DNA of 33,033 bases, from assembly GCA_036835375.1 (NCBI GenBank), contig DAITMB010000052.1, positions 1 to 33,033 on the forward strand. Direction: 5' to 3'. The notes under the pieces were generated by a model, which worked only from the letters and a program-made list of their open reading frames with translations, was not told where the DNA came from and did no database searches. The position numbers and the translations under genes were made by a program. The stretch comes from JANQTF01 sp036835375 (GTDB lineage Bacteria; Bacteroidota; Bacteroidia; J057). Within the stretch, counting starts at the first letter, position 1. Each line of letters starts with the position of its first letter. Shown one piece after another: positions 16,477 to 25,682 of the stretch.

Positions 16477-18969
16477 ATGCGCGCACCTGCCCTATCTGCA
16501 CTCCTGCTTGTGTGTTTTCTCATCATGGCTGCCGGCTACACCACTGTAGAGGCAGAAGTTTCTCCTTCGTCGATGAGAACAAGCATCAACTTGAACGAGG
16601 ATTGGGAATATATCGAATCGCAGGTGCTGAGCCCCGACCTGCTTCCCAACGCAACAAGTCCTCAGTGGCAATCACTCTCTTTGCCACATTCCTGGAATAG
16701 CACCGATGCCACAGATCTTGTGCCGGGCTATCGTCGGGACGTGAGCTGGTACGTCAAATCTATCGAAGTGGAGACCGACCTATCCAAGCGTCACCTGCTT
16801 TACTTTGAAGGGTCAAATCTCATCACGACAGTCTTTGTCAATGGCCAAAAGGCCGGACATCATGTGGGCGGCTACGTAGGCTTTCGCGTGGACATCAGCA
16901 ATTTCCTGCTGGCGAACCAACCCAATGTGGTCGCCATTCGGGTGGACAACAGCCATGATATTCATGTGATTCCTTCCCATAAATCTGACTTTTTCATTTT
17001 TGGGGGAATTACCCGCGACTTGTGGTTGGAGAGCTACCCCAAGACCCATCTCACGGAGGTCTTCATCGAACCTTCCGGGGTAGAGAAGACAAAAGCAGAG
17101 ACACAGATTCGACTTCGTATCCATCAACCAACAGCCGCCACTTACAAAATCCGCGCACAACTCCTGCCACCGGGCAGTGATCTGCCTGTGCTAAGCAAAG
17201 AAGCCACCTGGACTTCCCAAACTACTGCAGAGCCTTTTGTCTTTTCTCTCCCCACGCTGAAAAATCCCCTCCTGTGGTCGCCCGCGCAGCCCCACCTCTA
17301 CACTGTGGTCACCCAATTGTGGCAAGGAAATGACTTGATCGACGAAACACAACATCGCATCGGCTACCGCTGGTTCAGTTTTGAGCCCTATGGACCATTT
17401 TACTTGAATGGGGAGCGCCTTCTGCTCCGCGGCACCCACCGCCATGAGGACCACGCTGGCTACGGAGCCGCCATGCCCAATGAGCAGCACCGCAAAGACA
17501 TGGAGATGATCAAGGAAATGGGGGCAAATTTCGTTCGCCTGGCGCACTACCCCCAAGATCCTGAAGTGTACAAAGCCTGCGACGAATTGGGCCTATTGGT
17601 GTGGGATGAATTGCCGTGGTGTCGAGCAGGGTTGGGTGACAGTACTTGGCAAGCAACCGTCATTTCACTACTTGAACAGCAGATTCGTCAGAATTATCAT
17701 CACCCGAGCATCATCATCTGGTCTATGGGCAATGAGGTAGATTGGGAGCCAGATTTTCCTGGCGGAGGAGATTCTGAGGCCATCAACGTCTTTCTGAGTC
17801 AGCTTCACACCCTCTCTCACCAGTGGGACCCACATCGGCTCACCGCCATCAGAAAATACTATGATGGGGCACATCTCGTCGATGTCTTTTCTCCCTCCAT
17901 CTGGTCGGGCTGGTACGCTGGGGTGTACACGAACTACGAAAAAACCCTCAAGGATCAGCGCGAAGAATATCCCCGATTTCTTCACATGGAGTACGGCGGT
18001 TCCAGCCATGTGGGACGGCACACAGGGCATCCCATCACCGGAGAAGGCATCTTGAGGGAAGACCAATGGGCGGAGGTGTCCAATCAGGTCAACATCCAGA
18101 ACATCGCCAAGAGCGGCGATTGGAGCGAAAGTTATATAGTTGATCTCTTTGATTGGTACCTCCACATCACAGAGCGACAGCCTTGGTTTGCAGGGAATGC
18201 GCAGTGGTCCATCAAGGACTTTGCCACGCCGCTGCGTCCCGAAAACGACATTCCTTATATCAATCAAAAGGGACTGTTTGACCGGGGAGGCAATCCCAAA
18301 GACGCCTATTATGTCTTTAAGAGTTACTGGAGCGAAGTCCCCTTTGCCTACATCGAATCTCATTCTTGGACCCTGCGCGCAGGCCCTGCCGACAAGCAGC
18401 ATGAGATCAATGTATTCAGCAATGCGCCTGTGCTGGAGCTGTTTCTGGAAAATGTGAGTCTGGGGGAAAAGAAGCGCAACATCGAGGATTTTCCCGCATC
18501 CGGTTATCATTGGCAGGCGACCATGGCCAAAGGCAGTAATCTCTTTGTTGCAGTCGGAAAGAATGAAGCAGGCAAGATCATTTGTACTGACAGTCTCGTC
18601 ATTCAATATGAGAACCAACTTCCCGGCAAGCCTCACCATATCCAACTGTATGCGCAGCTACAGGCTGACGGTAGCTATTTGGTAGAAGCCATCATGGAAG
18701 ATGAAGCTGGCCGCCGTTGCTTAGATTTCGAAGACAGGGTCTTTTTTGGCCACAGTGGCTCCGGTCTCCTCAGCCACAGCTTGGGCACTCCCACTGGCAG
18801 CCTGAGTATCGATATGGCCAATGGCCGCGCTGCCATTTCGTTTCGGCCGGATCCCATAGGCAGAGGCACTGTGGAAGTAAGATCACAAAATTTCAAGGGC
18901 AGCTTCCTGATCTTTCAAAGTGGGATTTCTGTACAGCAATTCGGCTCAGAGAACATCGGCTCAGATTAG
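16477..18969 (+). CDS. GH2 family glycosidase (beta-galactosidase / beta-glucuronidase type)
   Basis: An 830-residue exported retaining glycosidase. ATG at 16477 starts a signal peptide (MRAPALSALLLVCFLIM, ending about residue 27). The frame is open 56 codons further upstream, but that part overlaps the preceding terminator. Domain order is GH2-typical: sugar-binding jelly-roll (INLNEDWEYIE, LSLPHSWNSTDA, YFEGSNLITTVFVNGQKAG), immunoglobulin-like domain, TIM barrel (LRGTHRHEDHAGYGAAMP, RLAHYPQDPEVYKACDELG, WDELPW), then further beta domains. The acid/base is Glu 420 in WSMGNEVDW and the probable nucleophile is Glu 505 in FLHMEYGG, 85 residues later as expected. There is no T9SS sorting domain, so it is probably periplasmic. 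It likely trims galactose-, glucuronate- or arabinose-type residues from imported oligosaccharides; the exact specificity cannot be stated. Confidence 0.9.
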   Translation: MRAPALSALLLVCFLIMAAGYTTVEAEVSPSSMRTSINLNEDWEYIESQVLSPDLLPNATSPQWQSLSLPHSWNSTDATDLVPGYRRDVSWYVKSIEVETDLSKRHLLYFEGSNLITTVFVNGQKAGHHVGGYVGFRVDISNFLLANQPNVVAIRVDNSHDIHVIPSHKSDFFIFGGITRDLWLESYPKTHLTEVFIEPSGVEKTKAETQIRLRIHQPTAATYKIRAQLLPPGSDLPVLSKEATWTSQTTAEPFVFSLPTLKNPLLWSPAQPHLYTVVTQLWQGNDLIDETQHRIGYRWFSFEPYGPFYLNGERLLLRGTHRHEDHAGYGAAMPNEQHRKDMEMIKEMGANFVRLAHYPQDPEVYKACDELGLLVWDELPWCRAGLGDSTWQATVISLLEQQIRQNYHHPSIIIWSMGNEVDWEPDFPGGGDSEAINVFLSQLHTLSHQWDPHRLTAIRKYYDGAHLVDVFSPSIWSGWYAGVYTNYEKTLKDQREEYPRFLHMEYGGSSHVGRHTGHPITGEGILREDQWAEVSNQVNIQNIAKSGDWSESYIVDLFDWYLHITERQPWFAGNAQWSIKDFATPLRPENDIPYINQKGLFDRGGNPKDAYYVFKSYWSEVPFAYIESHSWTLRAGPADKQHEINVFSNAPVLELFLENVSLGEKKRNIEDFPASGYHWQATMAKGSNLFVAVGKNEAGKIICTDSLVIQYENQLPGKPHHIQLYAQLQADGSYLVEAIMEDEAGRRCLDFEDRVFFGHSGSGLLSHSLGTPTGSLSIDMANGRAAISFRPDPIGRGTVEVRSQNFKGSFLIFQSGISVQQFGSENIGSD

Positions 18970-19104
18970 CAAGAAAGCCCAAGCCAACAGGAACGGTGCT
19001 CTGAATTCCTGGCCACTTGACCAAATAATCTTCGCTCATATTGGGGATCCACACAAGAAATCCTGAACTTAGATAAACTACTACTCACGTAATTTATCTG
19101 CTGA

Positions 19105-22100
19105 ATGAGGACGTTTGGCTTTATTGTGGGGATTCTGCTGAGTTGCCCAACCATCTGGGGGCAGCAGGACAAGCAAATTTTCAGGCATCTGTCGCTCAAT
19201 CAGGGCATGCCAGACGTATCGGTGTTTGACATCATGAAGGGTCCCGGAGGCTTCATGTGGTTTGCTACGAAAAACGGATTGGTAAAATACGACGGAGTCG
19301 AATTTGTCACCTACCTGCATCACCCAGAAGATTCTACCTCCTTGCCCGAGAGCAGCATTCGGTCCCTGTATTGCGATAAGCGTGGAAATCTGTGGATAGG
19401 GACCAGAAAAGGGCTGAGCAGATACTGCCCTATCAAAGATCAATTTGAGCGGATGGACCTACCCGGGTTCATGGAGGAAGATCTCTATGTCAGGGATATG
19501 ACCGATGATGCTACCGGGAGGCTTTGGCTTGCCACTTCACGCGGTATTCTGATATATGATCCGCAAAGCAGCACAGCGCCCATGATGTTCGGGGAGCAGG
19601 ACGGCCTTCATCATAAGCTGGTCAATACCTTATTCACGAGCCGATCGGGGGTCATCTGGATCGGAACAGCTACCGGACTCGACCGCGCCACGCTCACGCC
19701 CGGTGGCATCAAGATCACGCGTTGTCAATTAGGCGAAAACCATAACGGCCACGAACCCTATTGGATTCAAGCCATTCAGGAAGATCCCTCAGGTAAATTA
19801 TGGCTCGGCACCCGGAAGCATGGGCTGCTCAGGGTTTCTTCCCAAGGCACCCTCCTCCCCGACGATGCACCTACCGCGATGCTCAAGCAGCGATTGGCGC
19901 GCCATGAAATCCGCGATATCTGCTTTCGCAAAGATGGTGGTATGTGGGTCGCAGCGTATGGCGGACTTACTTTTTATGATGAAAAGTCTGGCCACTCCAC
20001 CACGTTTCAACACGAAGACTTTGTGCCTACTAGCCTCAGTAACAATGCCCTCAAGTGTCTCTTTCTCGACGAATCAGAAACTCTTTGGATCGGAACCTAC
20101 TACGGAGGAGTCAATGTATTGAGCAAAGGCTATAACTTATTCCCGCATTTCGAGCACGAAACCTCCGCCAATAGCCTCAGTTACAATGTTGTCAGTTCTT
20201 TTGAAGAAGATCACCTCGGCAACGTTTGGATCGGAACTGAGGGAGGGGGCCTCAATTGTTGGGATCGTCGTTCCGGAGAATTTCAGGCTTTTCAATTTGA
20301 AGAAGTTTTTACTTCGCAGAGCAACAACATCAAGGCCCTGGCCATCGATACCGACCACACCCTCTGGGTAGGCACTTTCCAAAAAGGGCTGTACTCGTTT
20401 GATCTCCAGACCAAAGCATTCAAAGCCCATCCATTTTTACCCCTGGCAAAGGGGGCGGATGAAGAACAACTGCAAAGCGTGTATGCCCTGCTGGCAGAGG
20501 AAGACACAGTTTGGGTCGGCACATTTGGGCAAGGGCTCTGGTATATGGATTTGCAGACGGGCAAAGTTCCGCAAAGAATTCCCATCAACACTTCGGCATT
20601 CGATTCCGACAATGTGAGGGTCATCCTCAAGGATCATGCGCATCGCATTTGGATAGGCACCGGCTTTGGGTTGTTTCAGCTTCACAGAAAAAAGGAGTTT
20701 ATCCTAGAGCAGATCCTGGACTACGCAGAAGTATTTTCCATGGATGAGGACCCGGAAGGTCGGCTCTGGATCGGCACTTTTGAGCATGGACTGATCCGAT
20801 ATGAGCCCGATACGAAGACCACGCGGCAATTTACGGTGAAGCAGGGTCTTCCCAACCAGTCAATCTACGGGGTGCTGAGCGACACAGAAGGGGGAATTTG
20901 GATCAGCAGTCCCAACGGAATCGCTGGCAAGAGGGCAGCTGACAGCACTTTCCAAACGTATTCGATAGGCGAAGAGCTTCCCAATTCCGCCTACAACCTC
21001 CACGCCTACAAGCAGCTCCGCGACGGAAAACTCCTCTTTGGAGGCATTCAGGGCTTCACCATGTTTGACCCAATGGAGGTCAACGGCTATGCCATGAACG
21101 ACTCCGTGCCGCTTGTGCTCACGGGTCTCACGGTGAGAAATCACAAGATCCATGTCGGGGACGAAACGGGTATCCTGAACCAAACCCTCAATCGGATGGA
21201 GACCTTGGAATTCGCCTACAATGAGGCAAGTTTCACCATCGACTTCACCTTGCTCAACTTCGTCAACCCCGGGAAGCACCAATACGCCTACAAGCTCGAT
21301 GGACTCGACAACCATTGGAACCTCGTCTCGGGCAAAGGCAGGGCTACCTACACGATCCAAAATCCCGGTACCTACATCCTGTGGATCAGAGGCAGCACAG
21401 GGCAGGGAAGCAGCATGGAGCACGAGCGATCCATCAAAATTGTGGTCAATCCACCCATCTGGAAAAGTATTTGGGCTTACCTGGGCTACTTTTTGATCTC
21501 CATGTTGCTGCTTCTTGGCACCTACCAAGTCTTAAGAGAAAGAATTCGCCTCAGGCAGCGACTCTTCAAAGATCAGCTGGAGATACAAAAACAAGAAGAG
21601 CTGAGCCGCACCCGCCAGACTTTTTTCACCAACGTGACCCACGAATTTCGGACGCCACTCACCCTCATTTTGGGGATTTTGGAGGAATTAATTCTAGGAA
21701 AGCCCGATCCGGCAACGCTCGTACCAAAGCTCAAGAGCATCCGGAAGCAGTCTCGCCGCCTCCTCAATCTCGTCACCGAGCTCATGACCCTTTCCAAATT
21801 GGAGAGTCATTATCATCAACTCGAAGTAGAATCCGTCAACTTGGTTTCTGCTGTATCCGAGACTTTCGACTCCTTTCGGCACCGCGCCGCTACCCAAGAG
21901 ATCAATTATCAACTCCATCGGCCCGAATCGGAGATTCCCGTATCGCTTGATCCTGATAAATTCGATAAAATCCTTTTCAACTTGCTGTCGAATGCATTCA
22001 AATTCACCCCCCAAGGTGGACAAATTGAGGTACGCGTGATCGCAACATCATCTTCTGCCAAGGTCGTTGTGAAAGACAGTGGCTTGGGAATCAAGCCCGA

Positions 22101-23139
22101 GGATTTGCCCAAAATATTTGATCGATACTATTCCACCTCCCGATTCGAATCCGAAGGAACGGGCATCGGCTTATCCCTCACGAAGCAGCTTGTGGACATG
22201 CACAAGTGGAAGATTGAGACGTTGAGCGACTTAGGCAAGGGCACCCAATTTACCATTACCATGCCCCTGGGCGCTGCCCATTTTGTCGATGATACCTTGT
22301 CCGAATTGTCTGTTCCGACATTTCTGCCGACTGCTGGTCCAGTGCCCGACAAGCCGCTCAGCGAGGCATCTCAGCGGCGGGCAACTGTGCTGGTGGTAGA
22401 AGATCACCCGGAGGTCCGCGCGTTTCTTGCTTCCATTCTCGAACCTACCTACGAAGTGCTTCAGGCCAGCGATGGCAAGATGGGCCTTGAATTTGCCAAA
22501 ACCCATCGCCCGGATCTCATCTTGAGCGACGTGATGATGCCTCAAGTGAATGGGTTGGACATGTGTACACAGCTCAAAGCCACGCCTGAGACCAGCGCGA
22601 TTCCAGTGCTGCTCCTCTCGGCGAGACACGAACTTGAAGCCAGAGTCGAAGGCTTACAAGCGGGTGCCAATGACTACCTGTCCAAGCCATTCAGTCCGCA
22701 GGAGCTGCGGCTCAAGATTCAAAACTTCCTGCAATCTGGGCAACAGCTCCGCGATCAATCTGTACGAATCATCAACTTGGAACCTAAGGAGCTGCTCCTC
22801 CCCAAGCAGGACGAAATTTTTCTGGAGCAGCTCATCGAAGCCATTGAAGTCCATATGTGGGATCCAGACTACGGTGTCAATCAACTCTCGATCGATGTGG
22901 GGGTAAGCCGCCCGGTGTTGTTCAAAAAGATCAAGTCCCTGACCGACCAAACCCCCAAGAAATTCATCAACCTATTTCGCCTTCGGCGTGCCGCACAGCT
23001 CCTCAAAGACGGCGACCGCAGCGTTTCGGAAATCGCTTACAGTGTGGGATTTAATGATGCCAAGTATTTCACCCGCATTTTCAAGGAGGTGTATGGCGTG
23101 GTGCCTGTGGAATATGGAAAAGTAACGGAAAAGGGCTGA
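19105..23139 (+). CDS. Hybrid two-component sensor / AraC-type regulator (HTCS)
   Basis: A 1344-residue one-protein signalling system typical of Bacteroidota glycan loci. It has a signal peptide (MRTFGFIVGILLSCPTIWG). At least a dozen two-component-regulator propeller repeats follow to about residue 650, recognisable by WIGT/WLAT cores such as RGNLWIGTRKGLSRY and LGNVWIGTEGGGLN. Next come a Y_Y_Y domain (YAYKLDGLDNHWN) and a membrane helix near 785-805. The kinase has its phospho-acceptor His 846 in THEFRTPLTLILG, with an ATPase domain (NLLSNAFKFTP, DSGLGI, GTGIGLSL). The receiver, from about 1094, carries phospho-acceptor Asp 1142 (SDVMMPQVNG) and the KPF motif. A C-terminal AraC-type helix-turn-helix (SVSEIAYSVGFNDAKYFTRIFKE) binds DNA. 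The periplasmic part senses oligosaccharide and the cytoplasmic part activates the locus. All catalytic residues look intact. It lies 135 bases after GH2 and is the obvious regulator of this cluster. Confidence 0.95.
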   Translation: MRTFGFIVGILLSCPTIWGQQDKQIFRHLSLNQGMPDVSVFDIMKGPGGFMWFATKNGLVKYDGVEFVTYLHHPEDSTSLPESSIRSLYCDKRGNLWIGTRKGLSRYCPIKDQFERMDLPGFMEEDLYVRDMTDDATGRLWLATSRGILIYDPQSSTAPMMFGEQDGLHHKLVNTLFTSRSGVIWIGTATGLDRATLTPGGIKITRCQLGENHNGHEPYWIQAIQEDPSGKLWLGTRKHGLLRVSSQGTLLPDDAPTAMLKQRLARHEIRDICFRKDGGMWVAAYGGLTFYDEKSGHSTTFQHEDFVPTSLSNNALKCLFLDESETLWIGTYYGGVNVLSKGYNLFPHFEHETSANSLSYNVVSSFEEDHLGNVWIGTEGGGLNCWDRRSGEFQAFQFEEVFTSQSNNIKALAIDTDHTLWVGTFQKGLYSFDLQTKAFKAHPFLPLAKGADEEQLQSVYALLAEEDTVWVGTFGQGLWYMDLQTGKVPQRIPINTSAFDSDNVRVILKDHAHRIWIGTGFGLFQLHRKKEFILEQILDYAEVFSMDEDPEGRLWIGTFEHGLIRYEPDTKTTRQFTVKQGLPNQSIYGVLSDTEGGIWISSPNGIAGKRAADSTFQTYSIGEELPNSAYNLHAYKQLRDGKLLFGGIQGFTMFDPMEVNGYAMNDSVPLVLTGLTVRNHKIHVGDETGILNQTLNRMETLEFAYNEASFTIDFTLLNFVNPGKHQYAYKLDGLDNHWNLVSGKGRATYTIQNPGTYILWIRGSTGQGSSMEHERSIKIVVNPPIWKSIWAYLGYFLISMLLLLGTYQVLRERIRLRQRLFKDQLEIQKQEELSRTRQTFFTNVTHEFRTPLTLILGILEELILGKPDPATLVPKLKSIRKQSRRLLNLVTELMTLSKLESHYHQLEVESVNLVSAVSETFDSFRHRAATQEINYQLHRPESEIPVSLDPDKFDKILFNLLSNAFKFTPQGGQIEVRVIATSSSAKVVVKDSGLGIKPEDLPKIFDRYYSTSRFESEGTGIGLSLTKQLVDMHKWKIETLSDLGKGTQFTITMPLGAAHFVDDTLSELSVPTFLPTAGPVPDKPLSEASQRRATVLVVEDHPEVRAFLASILEPTYEVLQASDGKMGLEFAKTHRPDLILSDVMMPQVNGLDMCTQLKATPETSAIPVLLLSARHELEARVEGLQAGANDYLSKPFSPQELRLKIQNFLQSGQQLRDQSVRIINLEPKELLLPKQDEIFLEQLIEAIEVHMWDPDYGVNQLSIDVGVSRPVLFKKIKSLTDQTPKKFINLFRLRRAAQLLKDGDRSVSEIAYSVGFNDAKYFTRIFKEVYGVVPVEYGKVTEKG

Positions 23140-23196
23140 TCATTTGCTCAAGTTCTCATTCACTACGAGAGTCGCTGGCGAGTTGGTCGGTTCTAC

Positions 23197-23204
23197 TATC
23201 TTTG
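23197..23204 (+). promoter_or_regulatory. Bacteroidota-type -7 promoter element before the O-antigen ligase gene
   Basis: TATCTTTG is an exact match to the Bacteroidota -7 consensus TAnnTTTG, 18 bases before the ATG at 23223, implying a very short leader. The -33 position at the right distance reads CTGG, not TTG, so the promoter may be weak or activator-dependent. It also decides the start: the frame opens with a TTG inside this element, so the ATG is preferred. Confidence 0.45.
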
Positions 23205-23222
23205 AAGTCTCAGGATTGTCGC

Positions 23223-24449
23223 ATGAATTCCTTTCTCACGCCACGTCATTTGGCTTTGCTAGCGTTAACAGTACTTTTTATTGGGTTGAGCACCGGCAAG
23301 GCCCTGCTCAGTATCTCGACTGTAGCGCTGGCTGTTGCGGCGGCTTGGGATTGGCTCTCAAATGGCAGGCCTGCATTTCGGACTCGAGAGCGACGAACGG
23401 TCGCATGGATGCTAGGCATTTGGCTCCTGGCCTTGATCAGCGGCTTGTGGACAGCCGACACGGCTCGCTGGGCGGCAGACGTCTATGGTAAGCTTCCATT
23501 GTTGCTGATCCCGCTGGCCATTTACATCCTCCCTTTCTTCTCCATCAAAGAGTGGGATCGCCTCAAATTGCTATTCCTGGCGACGCAGTTTCTGGTCGCT
23601 GCAGGAACCATGCTACAGTTCGCTGGCACCTCTGAGGAACAATTGCAGCGCGTCGCGGAGAATTCTCACATCGAGATACTGGGTGGGTTGAGCCATATCT
23701 ATTTTGGCTTACTGCTGGGATGGTCGGTGCTGCTTGGTTTATGGCTCTGGCGCGGCTTGGCAGGCGTCGGTTCTTCGGTTTTGCGATGGGTCATCTTATT
23801 GATGACGCTGTTCAACGCGATCGCTCTGCACGTTCTCGTCTCACGAACGGGCCTGCTGAGTTTCTATGTTGCCATGGCAGGCTTTGGCGGCTTGTGGCTT
23901 TGGCAAGAACGTCAGCGTATCTTGCTGCTGGGGCTGGCGGGCTTGATGATCCTGTCTCCTGTGCTTGCCTTCTATGCCATGCCTTCCTTTCGGCTTCGGG
24001 TGGAAGTGACCCACTGGGACTGGGAACAATACCAGCGCGAGGAGGCTGACCTCAGCAATAATTCACTGTCTATGCGGCTGCTGGCGTGGAAAGCCAGTTG
24101 GGGAATTGTGCGAGAACATCCGCTGCTGGGTGTGGGGATCGAAGATGTAGGGCAGGAGATGAGACAACAATATCGGATTCAAGGATTGGAACACCGTGCA
24201 GAGAACCTGCTCACCAATCCGCATAACCAGTACCTCAAGCAGTGGGCAGGCGCAGGCATCGCAGGACTATTGGTGCTCTTGCTAGCCGTGGCCCAGCCGT
24301 TGTGGGAATTTCGTCGGAGGATTCCTCCCCTGGTGGCAGGCTTTGCGCTCCTAATGATCGTCGCCATGTGCTTTGAGAGTGTGTTAGAGCGCCAGATCGG
24401 CATGACCTTCTTTGCGCTGATGAGTATGATGCTTCTTCAGGAAGAGTGA
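23223..24449 (+). CDS. O-antigen ligase / Wzy family membrane protein
   Basis: A 408-residue polytopic inner-membrane protein with about ten to twelve hydrophobic helices, including LALLALTVLFIGLSTG, LPLLLIPLAIYILPFF, WVILLMTLFNAIALHVL and ILLLGLAGLMILSPVLAFYA. Features of the WaaL/Wzy_C superfamily are SRTGLLSFY in a helix start, a long periplasmic loop after it (residues about 260-330) with WKASWGIVREHPLLGVGIED, and NPHNQYLKQWAGAGIAGLL, where the HNQ motif matches the conserved His region of ligases. Members join lipid-linked glycan chains to lipid A core, to proteins, or polymerise repeat units. No other surface-polysaccharide genes are nearby, so the substrate is open, and it may be a stand-alone ligase or an exopolysaccharide polymerase. 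ATG at 23223 is preferred over an upstream in-frame TTG that overlaps the promoter element. Confidence 0.85.
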   Translation: MNSFLTPRHLALLALTVLFIGLSTGKALLSISTVALAVAAAWDWLSNGRPAFRTRERRTVAWMLGIWLLALISGLWTADTARWAADVYGKLPLLLIPLAIYILPFFSIKEWDRLKLLFLATQFLVAAGTMLQFAGTSEEQLQRVAENSHIEILGGLSHIYFGLLLGWSVLLGLWLWRGLAGVGSSVLRWVILLMTLFNAIALHVLVSRTGLLSFYVAMAGFGGLWLWQERQRILLLGLAGLMILSPVLAFYAMPSFRLRVEVTHWDWEQYQREEADLSNNSLSMRLLAWKASWGIVREHPLLGVGIEDVGQEMRQQYRIQGLEHRAENLLTNPHNQYLKQWAGAGIAGLLVLLLAVAQPLWEFRRRIPPLVAGFALLMIVAMCFESVLERQIGMTFFALMSMMLLQEE

Positions 24450-24465
24450 TCGTGCTGGGAGGGAT

Positions 24466-24499
24466 TTGCTAAAAAAGCGAGTAAATTCGGCTATCTTTC
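24466..24499 (+). promoter_or_regulatory. Possible ruvB promoter with inverted repeat over the -7 element
   Basis: TTG (24466-24468), a 23-base spacer and TATCTTTC (24492-24499) match the TTG-N17-23-TAnnTTTG pattern with one deviation at the last base. The -7 octamer is framed by a perfect inverted repeat, TTCGGC (24486-24491) and GCCGAA (24500-24505). The repeat could be an operator, or a weak terminator of the preceding gene. A 10-bp palindrome GGCTTAAGCC follows at 24512-24521. Confidence 0.3.
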
Positions 24500-24635
24500 G
24501 CCGAAACTCTGGGCTTAAGCCTTGTTTGCAAGTAGCAATCATCTGGTGTATTTATCGAAAAAGACGAGTGGCTGAAACATTAGGACACGCAGCATTCACA
24601 CGAAAAATTTAGCCCCCCTTCAGAACTCTCATTCC

Positions 24636-25655
24636 ATGCGCAACGAAATGCTCGACCCTTCTTTACAGAATCCCAACGACGAAGAGAAGATGCTTCGTCC
24701 GAAAGAATTGGAGGATTTTACCGGGCAAAAGAAGCTGACTGATAACCTCAAAATCTTCATCAAGGCCGCCAAAATGCGTGGCGAAGCGCTGGACCATGTC
24801 CTCCTGCACGGACCTCCCGGACTCGGGAAGACTACCCTTTCCTTCATCATTTCGCAGGAGCTTCAGTCCAATATCACGACCACTTCAGGTCCGGTGCTCG
24901 AAAAGCCCGGCGACCTTGCAGGCTTGCTCACCAACCTCGGCAAAGGCGATGTGCTCTTCATTGACGAAATTCACCGCCTCTCTCCCGTGATCGAAGAATA
25001 CCTCTATTCGGCGATGGAGGATTTCAAAATTGACATCATGGTCGAAACGGGTCCCAATGCGCGTAGCATTGAGATTGGGTTGAATCCCTTCACGCTCGTG
25101 GGCGCCACCACCCGCGCTGGACTCCTCACTTCTCCGATGTTAGCGAGATTTGGCATCAATGCGCGACTGGAATATTACGACGCCGAGACCCTCGCACGGA
25201 TCGTTACCCGGTCCGCCGGCGTGCTGCAAGTCGCCATTGCGCCAGCAGCCGCCCTCGAAATCGCGCGGCGCAGCCGCGGGACCCCACGCATTGCCAATCG
25301 CCTGCTTCGCAGAACGAGAGACTTTGCTCAAGTTAAAGGAGACGGGACCATTACCCTCGACATTGCCAAAGTCACCTTGAAAGCCCTGGAAGTGGATGAA
25401 GCAGGCCTTGATGACATGGACAACAAAATCCTTCTGACACTCATCGACAAATTCAAAGGCGGGCCAGTAGGTCTCAACAACCTGTCTGCTGCCGTGGGAG
25501 AAGAAGCCGATACCATCGAAGAAGTCTATGAACCCTATCTAGTCATGGAGGGGTTTTTGAAAAGAACCGCCCGAGGACGGCAGGCCACAGAACGGGCTTA
25601 TAAGCACTATGGCCGATCGCTGGACGCGCCAGAGAATCGAGCCACATTGTTTTGA
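24636..25655 (+). CDS. ruvB: Holliday junction branch migration helicase RuvB
   Basis: A 339-residue cytoplasmic AAA+ motor that drives Holliday junction branch migration with RuvA and hands the junction to RuvC. N-terminal MLRPKELEDFTGQ matches the family start. Walker A is GPPGLGKTT, followed by TTSGPVLEKPGDLAGLLTNL, Walker B is LFIDEIHRL, sensor 1 is GATTRAGLLTSPMLARFG, and the sensor-2/arginine region is RGTPRIANRLLRRTRDFA. The C-terminal winged-helix ends in KRTARGRQATERAYKHYG. Length is normal. The start at 24636 (MRNEMLDPSL) is plausible; Met 5 is an alternative. The gene is not next to ruvA or ruvC here, as is common in Bacteroidota, and is unrelated to its neighbours. Confidence 0.98.
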   Translation: MRNEMLDPSLQNPNDEEKMLRPKELEDFTGQKKLTDNLKIFIKAAKMRGEALDHVLLHGPPGLGKTTLSFIISQELQSNITTTSGPVLEKPGDLAGLLTNLGKGDVLFIDEIHRLSPVIEEYLYSAMEDFKIDIMVETGPNARSIEIGLNPFTLVGATTRAGLLTSPMLARFGINARLEYYDAETLARIVTRSAGVLQVAIAPAAALEIARRSRGTPRIANRLLRRTRDFAQVKGDGTITLDIAKVTLKALEVDEAGLDDMDNKILLTLIDKFKGGPVGLNNLSAAVGEEADTIEEVYEPYLVMEGFLKRTARGRQATERAYKHYGRSLDAPENRATLF

Positions 25656-25682
25656 GATGGTTCAGTGAAATAGCTCCTTGAA

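Noticed and set aside
17668..18645. A 325-codon open frame on the minus strand inside the GH2 gene
   Set aside because: It lies wholly within a gene whose catalytic motifs are intact, and its translation has no recognisable features.
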